Below, piece after piece: positions 36,194 through 47,668 of a stretch of 64,000 nucleotides of DNA (positions are counted from its first letter, which is position 1; the number at the start of each line of letters is the position of its first letter). The notes beneath the pieces were generated by a model, which was not told the origin of the DNA, did not search any database, and was given only the letters and a program-made list of their open reading frames with translations. The position numbers and the translations under genes were made by a program. The DNA comes from Halomonas sp. M20 (lineage in GTDB: Bacteria > Pseudomonadota > Gammaproteobacteria > Pseudomonadales > Halomonadaceae): assembly GCF_020622265.1 (NCBI RefSeq), contig NZ_JACNMQ010000006.1, positions 62,001 to 126,000 of the forward strand, written 5' to 3'.

Positions 36194-36640
36194 TTACTCC
36201 CTTGGGTCTTCTGCTTCTCTGAGCCCTTCATGCAATGACGCAATTAGCGGGCAAGTGATATTGCCTTGTTGTGCATGGCATCGGTCGACCATTTCGCTCA
36301 GCACCTTCTCAATTCTTTCAAGCCTGTCGATCTTCTCGCGAACGTCCCCTAACTTGTGCTCTGCGAGAGCACTGGCTTCTTGACAGTGGGCGCCATCTTC
36401 CAGCCGAAGTAGGTCACTGATCTCATCCAGACTAAAGCCCAGCTGCTGCGCCGTTTTCACGAACGTCAACCTGTCGATATCGGCGGCACTATAGCGTCGA
36501 ATACCTCCGGGAGGTCGTTCGGGCTCCGATAATAGCCCTCGTCGCTGGTAATAGCGGATTGTCTCGACATTGACGCCGGCCGCCTTGGCCAGGCCGCCAA
36601 TGGTCATGGTGTCCGCCACTTTATCTGCATGTCTCTTCAT
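36194..36640 (-). CDS. merR: Mercury-responsive MerR regulator
   Basis: 148 residues. MerR-type helix-turn-helix ([20 protein letters not shown]). All three Hg(II)-binding Cys are kept ([22 protein letters not shown]), matching the known set in Tn501-type MerR. It is divergent from merT across the operator at 36646-36676 and should repress without Hg and activate with it. Confidence 0.94.
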   Translation of the reverse strand: MKRHADKVADTMTIGGLAKAAGVNVETIRYYQRRGLLSEPERPPGGIRRYSAADIDRLTFVKTAQQLGFSLDEISDLLRLEDGAHCQEASALAEHKLGDVREKIDRLERIEKVLSEMVDRCHAQQGNITCPLIASLHEGLREAEDPRE

Positions 36641-36645
36641 GATGC

Positions 36646-36676
36646 TTGACTCCGTACCAAGCTACGGAAGTAACCT
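36646..36676 (+). promoter_or_regulatory. merT promoter/MerR operator, copy 1
   Basis: -35 TTGACT (36646-36651), a 19-bp spacer with the dyad CCGTAC-CAAG-CTACGG, and -10 TAACCT (36671-36676). This is the classic MerR promoter with an over-long spacer. Confidence 0.93.
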
Positions 36677-36713
36677 TATCGTAGCTCCCCCCATCCCGAA
36701 AGGAGAATCGTCA

Positions 36714-37064
36714 ATGCGGACACCTAAAACGGGGCGAGGGCCCCTGGCCGCCGGAGGAGTCGCGGCCCTCCTGGCCTCGGCGTGTTGCCTCGGCCCGCTG
36801 GTTCTGATCACGCTGGGCGTTTCCGGCGCCTGGATCAGCAATCTGGCGTCGCTGGAGCCCTATCGCCCGCTCTTTATCGGCGTCGCGCTGGTGGCGATGT
36901 TCTTCGCCTGGCGTCGCGTCTTTCGGCCAGTGGAAAAGTGCCAGCCGGGAGAGGTGTGTGCCGTGCCACGGGTCAGGACGGGCTACAAGGCGATCTTCTG
37001 GCTCGTATCGCTGCTGGTGCTAATCGCCCTGGTATTCCCCTACGTCTTGCCCTTGTTCTATTAA
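36714..37064 (+). CDS. merT: Mercuric ion transporter MerT
   Basis: 116 residues, three transmembrane helices. The Cys pair in helix 1 (LLASACCLGPLVL) and the second pair in the cytoplasmic loop (KCQPGEVCAVP) are the Hg relay residues. It carries Hg(II) across the inner membrane from MerP to MerA. AAAGGAG precedes the ATG at 36714. Confidence 0.94.
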   Translation: MRTPKTGRGPLAAGGVAALLASACCLGPLVLITLGVSGAWISNLASLEPYRPLFIGVALVAMFFAWRRVFRPVEKCQPGEVCAVPRVRTGYKAIFWLVSLLVLIALVFPYVLPLFY

Positions 37065-37077
37065 AAGGAGATCTACC

Positions 37078-37374
37078 ATGAAAGCTCGTTTCGCCTTCAT
37101 CGCGCTACTCGCCCTGCTCAGCACGCCCGCCTTAGCGGCCTTGCAGACCGTGAAGCTGTCGGTGCCGGGCATGACCTGTGCCGCCTGCCCGATCACCGTC
37201 AAGGCCGCCCTCAACAAGGTGGACGGCGTCTCGCAAGTCGACGTGAGCTACGCGGATCTCGAGGCCGTGGTCACCTTTGACGACGCCCGAACGTCGGTGG
37301 AGGCATTGACCGAGGCCACCACCAACGCTGGGTATCCATCAACCCCGACATCCTCGCAAGCGGATCGAGAGTGA
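37078..37374 (+). CDS. merP: Periplasmic mercury-binding protein MerP
   Basis: 98 residues: signal peptide (about 1-20, ALLSTPALAA) and an HMA domain with the GMTCAACPITVK site. Binds Hg(II) in the periplasm and hands it to MerT. AAAAGGAG precedes the ATG; gap to merT 13 bp. Confidence 0.94.
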   Translation: MKARFAFIALLALLSTPALAALQTVKLSVPGMTCAACPITVKAALNKVDGVSQVDVSYADLEAVVTFDDARTSVEALTEATTNAGYPSTPTSSQADRE

Positions 37375-37376
37375 TC

Positions 37377-37634
37377 ATGAAGAATCCCAAGACCCTGCTG
37401 CGCGTGAGCGTGATCGGCACCGTCCTGGTGGCATTGTGCTGCTTTACGCCGATCCTGGTGATCCTGCTTGGCACGGTGGGCCTGGCGGCGCTGACGGGCT
37501 ATCTCGACGTTGTGTTATTGCCGGCCCTGGCCTTCTTCATCGGCCTGACCATTTATGCGATTTGGCGTAAGAAGCAGTTCGACGCCTGTTGTGACAACGG
37601 CTCTATCAAATCAAGGAATACGCCCCCTGAGTGA
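37377..37634 (+). CDS. merF: Mercury transporter MerF
   Basis: 85 residues from the ATG at 37377. Two transmembrane helices, the first with vicinal Cys (LVALCCFTPILVILLGTVGL), and a second Cys pair in the C-terminal part (KKQFDACCDNG), which is the MerF pattern. Additional Hg(II) importer. It begins two bases after the merP stop. Confidence 0.9.
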   Translation: MKNPKTLLRVSVIGTVLVALCCFTPILVILLGTVGLAALTGYLDVVLLPALAFFIGLTIYAIWRKKQFDACCDNGSIKSRNTPPE

Positions 37635-37707
37635 CATCAAGCAGCTGCACATCGCGGTCATCGGGTGAGTTGTTTACGAGCTTGTCCGTCACGGTGAAGG
37701 AATAAGC

Positions 37708-39595
<1,888 letters not shown>

Positions 39596-39610
39596 ACGAT
39601 ATGAGCGCGA

Positions 39611-39645
39611 CCGTGGTGCCACTGGGCGGCGGCACCACGGGTTTT
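39611..39645 (+). terminator. Rho-independent terminator after merA
   Basis: Perfect 10-bp stem CCGTGGTGCC/GGCACCACGG with a 10-base loop, followed by GTTTT, 15 bp after the merA stop. Confidence 0.8.
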
Positions 39646-39676
39646 GGGCATGGACACCACAGGGAGCCCTGTCACG

Positions 39677-39811
39677 ATGAACACGACACTACCAGATTGC
39701 GGGATGATGGGGGCGATGGGCTGGATAATGCCAGTGATCGGAATTGCCCTACTATTGCTACTGGTCCTGGGCATCGCCTGTTTGGTGAAGTATCTGCTCT
39801 CTAGCAAGTGA
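39677..39811 (+). CDS. 44-residue single-helix membrane peptide in mer transposon
   Basis: Starts MNTTLPDCGMMGAMGWIMPV and is followed by one hydrophobic helix and LVKYLLSSK. GGGAG precedes the ATG. It lies after the merA terminator and is too small for standard gene calls. Met/Cys-rich start plus helix resembles small metal-island membrane peptides, but no family can be named. Confidence 0.5.
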   Translation: MNTTLPDCGMMGAMGWIMPVIGIALLLLLVLGIACLVKYLLSSK

Positions 39812-39907
39812 GCGTACTCAGCGAGCCATCAACCAGCCAATCCGTTGTGGGTTGAGTTTGTCGGCCACCTTTCGCTCTCGCATACCAACCAGATAATCCG
39901 GATACCC

Positions 39908-40705
39908 TACTTTCGCCAGCGCTTCCTCGACGCCGGCGTGTTCGCCCATACGGTGATGTTCGCCAACCTGGCCTCGGACTCGGTGGTGGAGCGCCTGCTG
40001 GTGCCGGACATGGCACTGGCGGTGGCGGAGCGTTTCGCCGTGGAGGAGGGCAAGCGGGTGCTGGTGCTGCTCACGGACATGACCGCCTTCGCCGACGCCT
40101 TGAAGGAGGTGGGCATCAGCATGGAGCGAGTGCCGTCGAATCGCGGCCACATGGGGGATCTCTACTCCCAACTGGCGCGGCGCTATGAGAAGGCCTGCGA
40201 CTTCCACGGCGCCGGCTCGGTCACGGTGCTCACCGTCACGACCATGCCCGGCGACGACATCACCCACCCGGTACCGGACAACACCGGCTACATCACCGAG
40301 GGCCAGTTCTACCTGCGCGACGGCCGGATCGATCCCTTCGGCTCCCTGTCCCGGCTCAAGCAGCACGTGATCGGCAAGAGCACCCGGGAGGATCACGGCG
40401 CGCTGATGAATACCATGATCCGGCTGTATGCCGGCGCACGGGACGCCCAGCAGAAGCGCGCCATGGCCTTCGAACTCTCCCGCTTCGACGAAAAGCTGCT
40501 GCGCTTCGGTGAGCTGTTCGAGACCCGCTTCATGGATGTCTCGGTCTCCCTGCCCCTGGAGCGCGCCCTGGACCTGGCCTGGAAGACCCTGGCGGAATGC
40601 TTCGAGCCCCAGGAACTGCTCATGCGTCAGCAGCTGATCGACAAGTTTTTTCCCGGCAAGCAGCAACAGCCCGGCGAGGAGACGCCAGCCGATAGCATGG
40701 CGTAG
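39908..40705 (+). pseudogene. atpB: V-type ATPase subunit B, 3' part
   Basis: Begins at the target duplicate ([20 protein letters not shown]) and runs to the native stop ([10 protein letters not shown]). It contains the domain typical of V-type B ([29 protein letters not shown]-type block [38 protein letters not shown]). A GTG at 39845 inside the element could start a truncated product, but it would lack the N-terminal half. Confidence 0.93.
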
Positions 40706-40729
40706 TCATCGGAAAAAGGATGTGGTGGC

Positions 40730-41335
40730 GTGGCACGACTCTCATTAAACAAGACCGCCCTGCACCGGGAACAGTCCCGGCTCCGGCAGTTCCAGCGGCT
40801 GTTGCTGTCCCTGGACCTCAAGCGCCGCCAGCTGATCGCCGAGCGCCGGCGCGCCCGGGAAACAGTGCAGGCCAGCGAGGCGGAGCTGGACGCCCTGGTG
40901 GCCCGGGTGCGCGAGCGGCTACCCATGGCCGGGGACGACACCCTGAAGATCGAGAATCTGGCCCAAGTGACGGCTGTGCGGCTGCGCGAGCACAACCTGC
41001 TCGGCGTGCATCTGCCGATGCTGGAGGGTATCGATATCGACCTCGCCGACTATCCGGCGCTGACCACGCCCCACTGGTTGGATCGCTATCGGGAAGTCCT
41101 GCGCGACGCGCTCGCATTGACGGTGCGCCTGCAGGTGGAGTGGGAGCGGCTGCATCGCCTGGAGCGGGCGGTCAGGCGGGTCACCCAGCGGGTCAACCTG
41201 TTCGACAAGGTATTGATTCCGCGCACCCGGGAGCATATCCGCCGCATTCGCATCCATCTCGCCGACGGCGAGCGCTCCGCGGTGGTGCGGGCCAAGCTCG
41301 CCAAGCGCAAGCAGGCTCAGGGAGCGCGCCGATGA
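40730..41335 (+). CDS. atpD: V-type ATPase subunit D
   Basis: 201 residues from a GTG start. Typical V-type D: LSLNKTALHREQSRLRQFQR at the N-terminus, long coiled coils and a C-terminal helix (RVNLFDKVLIPRTREHIRRI). It is the rotor shaft linking head and membrane ring. The end overlaps the next gene (ATGA). Confidence 0.9.
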   Translation: MARLSLNKTALHREQSRLRQFQRLLLSLDLKRRQLIAERRRARETVQASEAELDALVARVRERLPMAGDDTLKIENLAQVTAVRLREHNLLGVHLPMLEGIDIDLADYPALTTPHWLDRYREVLRDALALTVRLQVEWERLHRLERAVRRVTQRVNLFDKVLIPRTREHIRRIRIHLADGERSAVVRAKLAKRKQAQGARR

Positions 41336-43113
41336 GCATCGTGTCCCTGCGCCGAGTGACCCTGGTCGGCAGCCACGGCGACAAGCCGGCCACGCTGCGC
41401 GAGCTGCAGCGCCTGGGCGTCATGCACCTGATCGACCTGGGAGAGACAAGGCGCGACACCCCCACCGGCGCGGTGGCCGGCGACACCCGCAAGGCGCTGG
41501 CCTACCTGCTCGACTGCCCGGCCAAGCGCCATCAGGTGCCCAGCGACCCGGACTTCGATCATCAGGCCATCGTCGAGCGCGCCCTGGAGAATCAGCGCCG
41601 GATGCGGGATCTGGAGGACAGCATCGACTTCGCCCGGCGGCGTCTCAAGGATCTCGAGCCCTGGGGAGATTTCGACTTCCCGCCCCTGGAAAGCCTCGCC
41701 GGGCATCGCCTGTGGTTCTACGAGGTACCCCACTACAGGGCGCGCCAGCTCGCGGAAGTCGAGCTGCCCTGGCAGGAAGTGCATCGCGACAACCGCAACC
41801 GCTATATCGCGGTGATCAGTCGGGAAGAGCCCGCCATGGACGCCCTGCCGGTGCCGCGCACCCATACCGGCAGCGTGCCGCGCTGGCGGCTGCGTGAGCA
41901 GCTGCAGCGCCTGGTGGTGCGCCTCGATGAGTGCACCGCCGAGCGAGAGGCGCTGACCCGCTGGATTCATCTGCTCCATCGCCATCAGGCCCGGGCGGAG
42001 GATGCCACCCGCCTGACTCAGGCCCAGCAGCTCACCCGCGACACGGATGCGATCTTCGCCGTGCAGGGCTGGGTGCCCGAGGCGGCGATCGAGGACGTTC
42101 GACGCCTCGCCGAGCAGCAAGGGCTTGCCCTGCTCGACGAGCCGGTGGGTCCCGAGGATCAGCCCCCCACTCTGCTCGACAACGACGAGCGCACCGCCGG
42201 CGGCGCGGAGATCGTGCACTTCTATCAGATGCCCGGCTATCGCAGCTGGGACCCCTCCCGGGTGATCTTCTTCTCCTTCGCGGCGTTCTTCGCCATGATC
42301 CTCGCGGACGCCGGCTACGCCCTGCTGCTGCTCGGCGCGCTGCTGTTCTTCTCACCACGCCTCAAACGCAGTCGTACGGGATTGCGAGTGCGCACTCTGG
42401 GTTTTGCCCTGGTCGGCTTCGCCTTCGCCTACGGCGTGCTTGCGGGCAGCTATTTCGGCTGGAGCCCGCCACCGGAAAGCTGGCTTTCTCACTCGAGGCT
42501 CCTCGACGTCAACGACTTCGGTCAGATGATGCAGCTGGCGATCGGCATCGGCCTGGCGCACCTGATCGTCGCCAACGCCACCGTGGCCTGGCACCACCGG
42601 GGGCGAGCCGCCATGCTGGCGCCGCTGGGCTGGATTGTCGCCCTGCTGGCCGGTGTCATGCTTTTCTACGGCATGACCGGCGGTGCCGTCGCCATGACCC
42701 TGGGGCTGATCGGCGTCTTCGTCTTTACCGATACCCGCCCCATACGTGAACCGCTGGACCTGCTCAAGCGGGTCGGTGGCGGTCTCTACGCCCTGACCGA
42801 CGTGACCCGGGCCTTCGGCGACGTGCTGAGCTACCTGCGCCTGTTCGCCCTGGGGCTCGCCAGCGCGTCGCTCGCGGTCACCTTCAACCAGCTCGCCGCG
42901 GACGCGGCGGCGGCCTTTCCGGGGCTCGGCATCCTGCTCAACGCGCTGATCCTGATCGTCGGCCACGCCCTGAACTTCGTGCTGGCGGTGGTCAGCGGCG
43001 TGGTGCACGGACTGCGGCTCAATCTGATCGAGTTCTACCACTGGGGCATCTCGGACGAGGGCTACCCTTTTACCGCATTCGCAAAAACGGAGACCACACC
43101 ATGGAGCAACTGA
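41332..43113 (+). CDS. atpI: V-type ATPase subunit I (a-subunit homologue)
   Basis: 593 residues from the ATG at 41332. The N-terminal soluble arm (MSIVSLRRVTLVGSHGDKPA ... coiled coils) leads to about seven to eight transmembrane helices from residue 310 (RVIFFSFAAFFAMILADAGY), with the conserved late Arg helix LSYLRLFALGLASASLAV. It forms the ion half-channels with the K ring. Overlaps the D stop and the K start. Confidence 0.92.
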   Translation: MSIVSLRRVTLVGSHGDKPATLRELQRLGVMHLIDLGETRRDTPTGAVAGDTRKALAYLLDCPAKRHQVPSDPDFDHQAIVERALENQRRMRDLEDSIDFARRRLKDLEPWGDFDFPPLESLAGHRLWFYEVPHYRARQLAEVELPWQEVHRDNRNRYIAVISREEPAMDALPVPRTHTGSVPRWRLREQLQRLVVRLDECTAEREALTRWIHLLHRHQARAEDATRLTQAQQLTRDTDAIFAVQGWVPEAAIEDVRRLAEQQGLALLDEPVGPEDQPPTLLDNDERTAGGAEIVHFYQMPGYRSWDPSRVIFFSFAAFFAMILADAGYALLLLGALLFFSPRLKRSRTGLRVRTLGFALVGFAFAYGVLAGSYFGWSPPPESWLSHSRLLDVNDFGQMMQLAIGIGLAHLIVANATVAWHHRGRAAMLAPLGWIVALLAGVMLFYGMTGGAVAMTLGLIGVFVFTDTRPIREPLDLLKRVGGGLYALTDVTRAFGDVLSYLRLFALGLASASLAVTFNQLAADAAAAFPGLGILLNALILIVGHALNFVLAVVSGVVHGLRLNLIEFYHWGISDEGYPFTAFAKTETTPWSN

Positions 43114-43550
43114 TTCTCGCCCTGGGCTGGGCGGGCCTTTACGGCCCCATGGCCCTGGGGGCCATCGGCAGCATCATCGGCTGCGCCATCGCCGGCCAGG
43201 CGGCCATCGGTGCCCTGCTCGAGACCGAGTCCGGCCACGGGCGCTTCATCGGGCTCTCGGCGATGCCCTCCTCCCAGAGCATCTATGGCATCGTGGTGAT
43301 GTTCACCCTGCAGCGCCCGATCACCCTCGAGACCTCCGCGGGGCTGTTCTCCGTGGGCATCCTCGCCGGGGTGGCCCTATTGCTGAGTGCGGTCTACCAG
43401 GGCAGCTGCTGTGCTTCGGCGATCAACAGCGCGAAGAGCAAGCCGGAGATCTTCGGCCTGTCCATCGCCCCGGCGGCCATCGTCGAAGGCTTCGGGGTGT
43501 TCGCCTTCATCTTCGCCCTGGTGATCGGCGGCAATATTCCGGCCCAATGA
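43101..43550 (+). CDS. atpK: V-type ATPase subunit K (ring proteolipid)
   Basis: 149 residues, four helices (tandem hairpin). The ion ligands of the Enterococcus Na+-ATPase ring have counterparts: Ser58-Gln59 (MPSSQSIYG), Gln100 (AVYQGS) and Glu129 (AAIVEGFGV). The Gln-to-Glu distance of 29 equals that of NtpK. This suggests Na+ rather than H+ coupling, as an inference from motif conservation. Confidence 0.9.
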   Translation: MEQLILALGWAGLYGPMALGAIGSIIGCAIAGQAAIGALLETESGHGRFIGLSAMPSSQSIYGIVVMFTLQRPITLETSAGLFSVGILAGVALLLSAVYQGSCCASAINSAKSKPEIFGLSIAPAAIVEGFGVFAFIFALVIGGNIPAQ

Positions 43551-43566
43551 GTTCGAGGAGATCCTC

Positions 43567-44256
43567 ATGAGTCAAGCGGAATCCCTGCAGGGCGCCTCCT
43601 CCGGCGTCGAGGCGCTGATCGAGCGGCTGCGCGGCGAGGGGGTCGAGCAGGGCCGGGAAGAGGCCCGGCGCATCGTGGGGGATGCGGAGCGTCGCGCCAC
43701 CTGGATGATCGAGCAGGCGGAGCGGGACGCCGAGGAACTGCGTCGGGAGGCCCGAGAGGAAGCCGGGCGCCTGGAAAACGCCGCCAGGGAAGCGCTGCGG
43801 GTCGCCGCCCGGGACGCGGTGCTGGAGATGCAGGCCACCCTGACCCACCGCTTTCGCGATCATCTACGCTGGCTGGTGGGCGAGGCCCTGTCCCGGGAGG
43901 ACCTGCTGCAGCGGCTGATTCTCGAACTCGCCGCCCGCACCCGGGCCGAGTCGCCGCTGGAGGCGGAGAACGACATCGAAGTGATGCTGCCCCGGGACGC
44001 GGTGGGGCTGGAGGAGCTGCGTCGCCGCCCGGAAGCGCTCAAGGAGGGCACGCTTTCCTGGTTCGTGGCCGCCCAGGCCCGGGAGGTGCTGCGTGAGGGG
44101 GTACGCTTCACCACAGGCGAGCACGCAAGCGGCCTGCGCATCCGCCTGCACGAGCACGAGATGGAGCTCGATTTCAGCGACGAGGCGGTGGCGGAGCTGC
44201 TATTGCAGCATCTGCAGCCGCGCTTTCGCGCCATGCTCGAAGGCATCGTCAAGTAG
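43567..44256 (+). CDS. atpE: V-type ATPase subunit E
   Basis: 229 residues. The N-terminal half is a long charged helix (GVEALIERLRGEGVEQGREE ... EEAGRLENAAREALRVA), the peripheral stalk part; the C-terminal part is a small globular domain. Position between K and the DUF2764 gene supports the E assignment over other stalk subunits. Confidence 0.82.
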   Translation: MSQAESLQGASSGVEALIERLRGEGVEQGREEARRIVGDAERRATWMIEQAERDAEELRREAREEAGRLENAAREALRVAARDAVLEMQATLTHRFRDHLRWLVGEALSREDLLQRLILELAARTRAESPLEAENDIEVMLPRDAVGLEELRRRPEALKEGTLSWFVAAQAREVLREGVRFTTGEHASGLRIRLHEHEMELDFSDEAVAELLLQHLQPRFRAMLEGIVK

Positions 44257-44258
44257 CG

Positions 44259-44978
44259 ATGTCATTAACAACGATGTCCAAACGCCACCAGTACGTCGAC
44301 CTGCTCGCCAGCCTGCCGGCCCTGCCCGCCACGCCCTTCGGCCGCGAGCCCCTGCCGATCTCGGCGATTCGTCTGGAGCGTCGCCTGGAGACTCTGAGCG
44401 ACGCCCATCGCGACACGCTAGAGGCGCTGGAGAGCCTGCTCGACTGGCGGCATCTGGGCCTGGAGTTGTCCACCGTGGCCTATATTCATCGCTACCGGCA
44501 GGCGGCGCCTCGGCTGGCGGAGCAGGGTGTGAAAGATCTCGTCGAGGCCCAGCTCGAACAGTGCACCCTGGTGGCGGCCCTGCGTCGACGCCGGTCCGGC
44601 GACCCTGCTCCGGCCTTGGGCGAAACCTGGGGAATCGGCCCGCGCCTGGCGCATATCGGCGCCCACTGGCAGGCAGCGCTGTTCGGCCTGGGAGCGGTCT
44701 TTCCCTGGCTCGCCGAGGCCCGGGAGCATCTGGCGCAGGACCGTCCCCGGGAGCTGGAGCGACGGCTCATCGAGGAGAACTGGCGGCGGCTGGAGCGGGC
44801 GCGGCGCTATGACCGCTTCGACTTTCGCGAGGTCGTCATCTACTGGCTGCGCTGGCGACTGATCGCCGCCTGGCGGCGCTACAACGCCGAGGCGGCACAG
44901 CGTCGTCTGCGAGCCGATATCGCGCGGGGGCTCGGCGACTACGGAGTGCTTTTTCAGGAGGTCGAGAGTGATGGATAA
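44259..44978 (+). CDS. DUF2764-family V-ATPase accessory or stator protein
   Basis: 239 residues, start ATG 44259 (44274 also possible). N-terminal YVDLLASLPALPATPFGREP and a helical remainder. DUF2764 genes occur in V-ATPase operons of Chlamydia, Bacteroidetes and similar bacteria in the order E-DUF2764-A, exactly as here. Probably does the job of the C/d subunit, but this is unproven. Overlaps the A start by 8 bases. Confidence 0.78.
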   Translation: MSLTTMSKRHQYVDLLASLPALPATPFGREPLPISAIRLERRLETLSDAHRDTLEALESLLDWRHLGLELSTVAYIHRYRQAAPRLAEQGVKDLVEAQLEQCTLVAALRRRRSGDPAPALGETWGIGPRLAHIGAHWQAALFGLGAVFPWLAEAREHLAQDRPRELERRLIEENWRRLERARRYDRFDFREVVIYWLRWRLIAAWRRYNAEAAQRRLRADIARGLGDYGVLFQEVESDG

Positions 44979-46818
44979 GGATTGCCGGGTGGTCAATGTC
45001 CAGGACGATATCGTGGTCATCGAGGCTCTTGAAGATTCGAAGGGGCTGATGAAGAACGAGGTGGTCTATATCCGTCCCGCCCAGGATGAGGAGGAACGGG
45101 ACGTCCGCCTCAAGGGCGAAGTGCTGCGAGTCCAGGGCAAGCGGGCGGACGTTCAGGTCTTCGAGGATACCGGCGGCATCAAGGTGGGCGACGGCGTGGA
45201 GCAGACCGGCGAGATGCTCTCGGTCACCCTCGGCCCGGGTCTGCTGGGGCAGATCTACGACGGCCTGCAGAACCCCCTGGAGCAGATCGCCCTGCAGTCC
45301 GGCTTCTTCCTGCCTCGGGGGCTACACCTGGCGGCCCTGGACAGGACCACCAAGTGGTCCTTTTCCCCCAGGGTGCGCATGGGCGCCAAACTGCGCGCCG
45401 GGGACACCCTGGGCACCGTGCAGGAGGGGCGTTTCACCCACCGCATCATGGTGCCCTTCGACACCCGGGGGGAGCAGGAGGTGAGTTGGATCCAGGAGGG
45501 CAGCTTCGCCGTGGACGTACCGGTGGCGCGCCTCGTCGACGAGGCGGGCGTCGAGCGCCGGGTCACCCTGGCCCAGCGCTGGCCGGTGCGCACACCGCTG
45601 CCGCAGCGCCTGCTCGCCAGCCACGCCAGCGAGCGGCTCTATCCCGACCGCCCCCTGGACACCACCATTCGGGTGATCGATACCTTCTTCCCCATCGCCA
45701 CCGGCGGCACCGCCTGCATTCCCGGCCCCTTCGGCGCCGGCAAGACGGTGCTGCAGAACCTTATCGCCCGCTACTCCACCGTGGATATCGTGATCATCGT
45801 CGCCTGCGGCGAGCGGGCCGGCGAGGTGGTGGAGACCATCACCGAGTTCCCGCGACTCAGCGACCCGACCACCGGCGGCTCGCTGATGGACCGCACCGTG
45901 ATCGTCTGCAACACCTCCTCGATGCCGGTGGCCGCCCGGGAGGCCTCCATCTACACCGGCATCACCCTCGGCGAATACTATCGTCAGATGGGGCTCGACG
46001 TGCTGCTGATCGCCGACTCCACCTCGCGCTGGGCCCAGGCGATGCGCGAGACCTCCGGACGCATGGAGGAGATTCCCGGCGAGGAGGCCTACCCCGCCTA
46101 CCTGGACTCGGCGGTGCGCAGCGTCTACGAACGCGCCGGCGTGATTCGGAACAACGCCGGCGACAGCGGCAGCCTGACCCTGATCGGCACCGTCTCCCCC
46201 TCCGGCGGCAACTTCGAGGAGCCGGTGACCCAGGCGACCCTGAGTACGGTCAAGGCGTTTCTCGGTCTGTCATCCGAGCGCGCCTACAAGCGCTTCTATC
46301 CGGCGGTAGATCCCCTGCTCTCCTGGTCACGCTATCGAGCCGAGCTCGAACCCGCCATCGCCGAGCGTCTCGGCAAGGAGTGGCCGGGGCGAATCGACGA
46401 ATTATTACAGCTGCTTCACGATGGGGAGGACGTCAACCAGATGATGCAGGTCACCGGGGACGAGGGCATCACACTCGAGGACTTCCTCACCTACCACAAG
46501 GCCGCCTTCCTCGATCTGGTCTATCTCCAGCAGGATGCCTTCGATGCGGTGGATGGCAGCACCTCCCCGGCGCGCCAGCGGCGCAGCCTGGAACTGATCC
46601 ATCCGCTGGTGAACGCGACATACGCCTTCGAGGAGAAGGACGCCATTCGCGAGTACTTCACCGCCCTGGCCAGCGAGATGAAGAACCTCAACTACGCCCC
46701 GCTGGATTCCAGCGAGTATCGTCGTCACTACCGGGAGATAGAACGATTGGCCCAACAAGCGGGACTCGAACTGGCAGCACTGCTGGAAGCGTCGAATGAG
46801 TCCACGTCGAAAAGATGA
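44971..46818 (+). CDS. atpA: V-type ATPase catalytic subunit A
   Basis: 615 residues from the ATG at 44971. Walker [13 protein letters not shown] (about 252-263) and the A-type non-homologous insert region, plus [20 protein letters not shown] and [16 protein letters not shown]. It is the catalytic head subunit. Last gene of the operon. Its partner B is split in this strain. Confidence 0.94.
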   Translation: MDKDCRVVNVQDDIVVIEALEDSKGLMKNEVVYIRPAQDEEERDVRLKGEVLRVQGKRADVQVFEDTGGIKVGDGVEQTGEMLSVTLGPGLLGQIYDGLQNPLEQIALQSGFFLPRGLHLAALDRTTKWSFSPRVRMGAKLRAGDTLGTVQEGRFTHRIMVPFDTRGEQEVSWIQEGSFAVDVPVARLVDEAGVERRVTLAQRWPVRTPLPQRLLASHASERLYPDRPLDTTIRVIDTFFPIATGGTACIPGPFGAGKTVLQNLIARYSTVDIVIIVACGERAGEVVETITEFPRLSDPTTGGSLMDRTVIVCNTSSMPVAAREASIYTGITLGEYYRQMGLDVLLIADSTSRWAQAMRETSGRMEEIPGEEAYPAYLDSAVRSVYERAGVIRNNAGDSGSLTLIGTVSPSGGNFEEPVTQATLSTVKAFLGLSSERAYKRFYPAVDPLLSWSRYRAELEPAIAERLGKEWPGRIDELLQLLHDGEDVNQMMQVTGDEGITLEDFLTYHKAAFLDLVYLQQDAFDAVDGSTSPARQRRSLELIHPLVNATYAFEEKDAIREYFTALASEMKNLNYAPLDSSEYRRHYREIERLAQQAGLELAALLEASNESTSKR

Positions 46819-46895
46819 AATATCTTCATCCATCACCGAGCCGGGCCGCATCGACCAGCAGGACGACCGTCTGGCCATCGTCGACGGCTGAACCT

Positions 46896-47022
46896 TGGTG
46901 CACTACGCGGCCCTCGACGCGATCACGGCCATCTACCCGGCGCAGCCTGTCCACGGCGTGGGCTATTGCTTGGACGGAACCCTGCTGTCAACCGCCGCGG
47001 CCGCCATAGGGCGGGACGGTGC
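46896..47022 (+). pseudogene. phaC fragment
   Basis: About 40 codons (AALDAITAIYPAQPVHGVGY, then CLDGTLLSTAAAAIGRDG) match phaC residues about 306-345. The lipase box is mutated (YCLDGT instead of YCLGGT). Start and end are abrupt: a decayed piece of a second phaC copy. DNA from 46819 to here shows no gene. Confidence 0.85.
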
Positions 47023-47226
47023 CAAGGCAACTGGAGGCGGTATTCGAAGCGATCTACCAGCGTTGGGGGGCTGGACTTCCTCATACACTCCACCGCCTGG
47101 GCACGCAAGGAGGAGCTGCATGGACGCCTCACCGATTGCTCGGCCGAGGGCTTCGTGGAATCGATGACGGTGTCCTGCCATTCGCTGATCCTCATGGTCC
47201 AGCTGGCTGAGCCGTTGATGGACCGT
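47023..47226 (+). pseudogene. FabI-like gene fragment
   Basis: Matches the 30471 gene at about 30686-30886: LEAVFEAIYQRWG, a one-base insertion in the G-run, then LDFLIHSTAWARKEELHGRL and SHSLILMVQLAEPLMDRG-type sequence. No start, no end. Confidence 0.85.
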
Positions 47227-47560
47227 GGCATTTGCCTGGCTCAGTGCCGCCTCCACACTGGGGTTTTTGTCCGGCCCCATGCTCAACGGTTGGCTCGCCA
47301 GCATACCGATGGTGATGCCGCAATCCGAGAGGCTGCTCGGCGGGCCCGTGGCCTGGCCCTTCGTGGTCACGGCAGGACTCGCCGGTGCGATGTGGCTGTT
47401 GCTCTACCATCATGTTCACGAACAGCCGGCTCATCGGTGGCTTCCTGACGCTGACGCTGCTGGCGATGCTCGGCCTTGGGGCCTTCGCGGTAGGACTCAG
47501 CCTGCAGGCGCGACAGTCGATCGGGCTCGACCCTTTCAGGGTCGGGTTGCTGTTCACCGA
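47227..47560 (+). pseudogene. MFS transporter fragment
   Basis: Matches the MFS gene at 33163-33540 (FAWLSAASTLGFLSGPMLNG, WLASIPMVMPQSERLLGGPV, then ARQSIGLDPFRVGLLFTEC), with a short internal deletion around the linker. It joins directly to the FabI fragment at MDRG/AFAWL, so two large deletions produced the mosaic. From 47560 to 47668 no gene is recognised. Confidence 0.85.
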
Positions 47561-47668
47561 GTGCGGGCTGGTGCCGCAGCGTCCGAATCCCCAGGTACGC
47601 ACCCGTTGGTGCGTGCCCACCGGCGAGGCTCGCGGCAAACAGCCGAAGTATTTCGTCCTCGGTAAAAT

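Noticed and set aside
39845-39907. GTG at 39845 as a real start for a shortened ATPase B subunit
   Set aside because: The start is inside the transposon end and the product would lack the N-terminal half.
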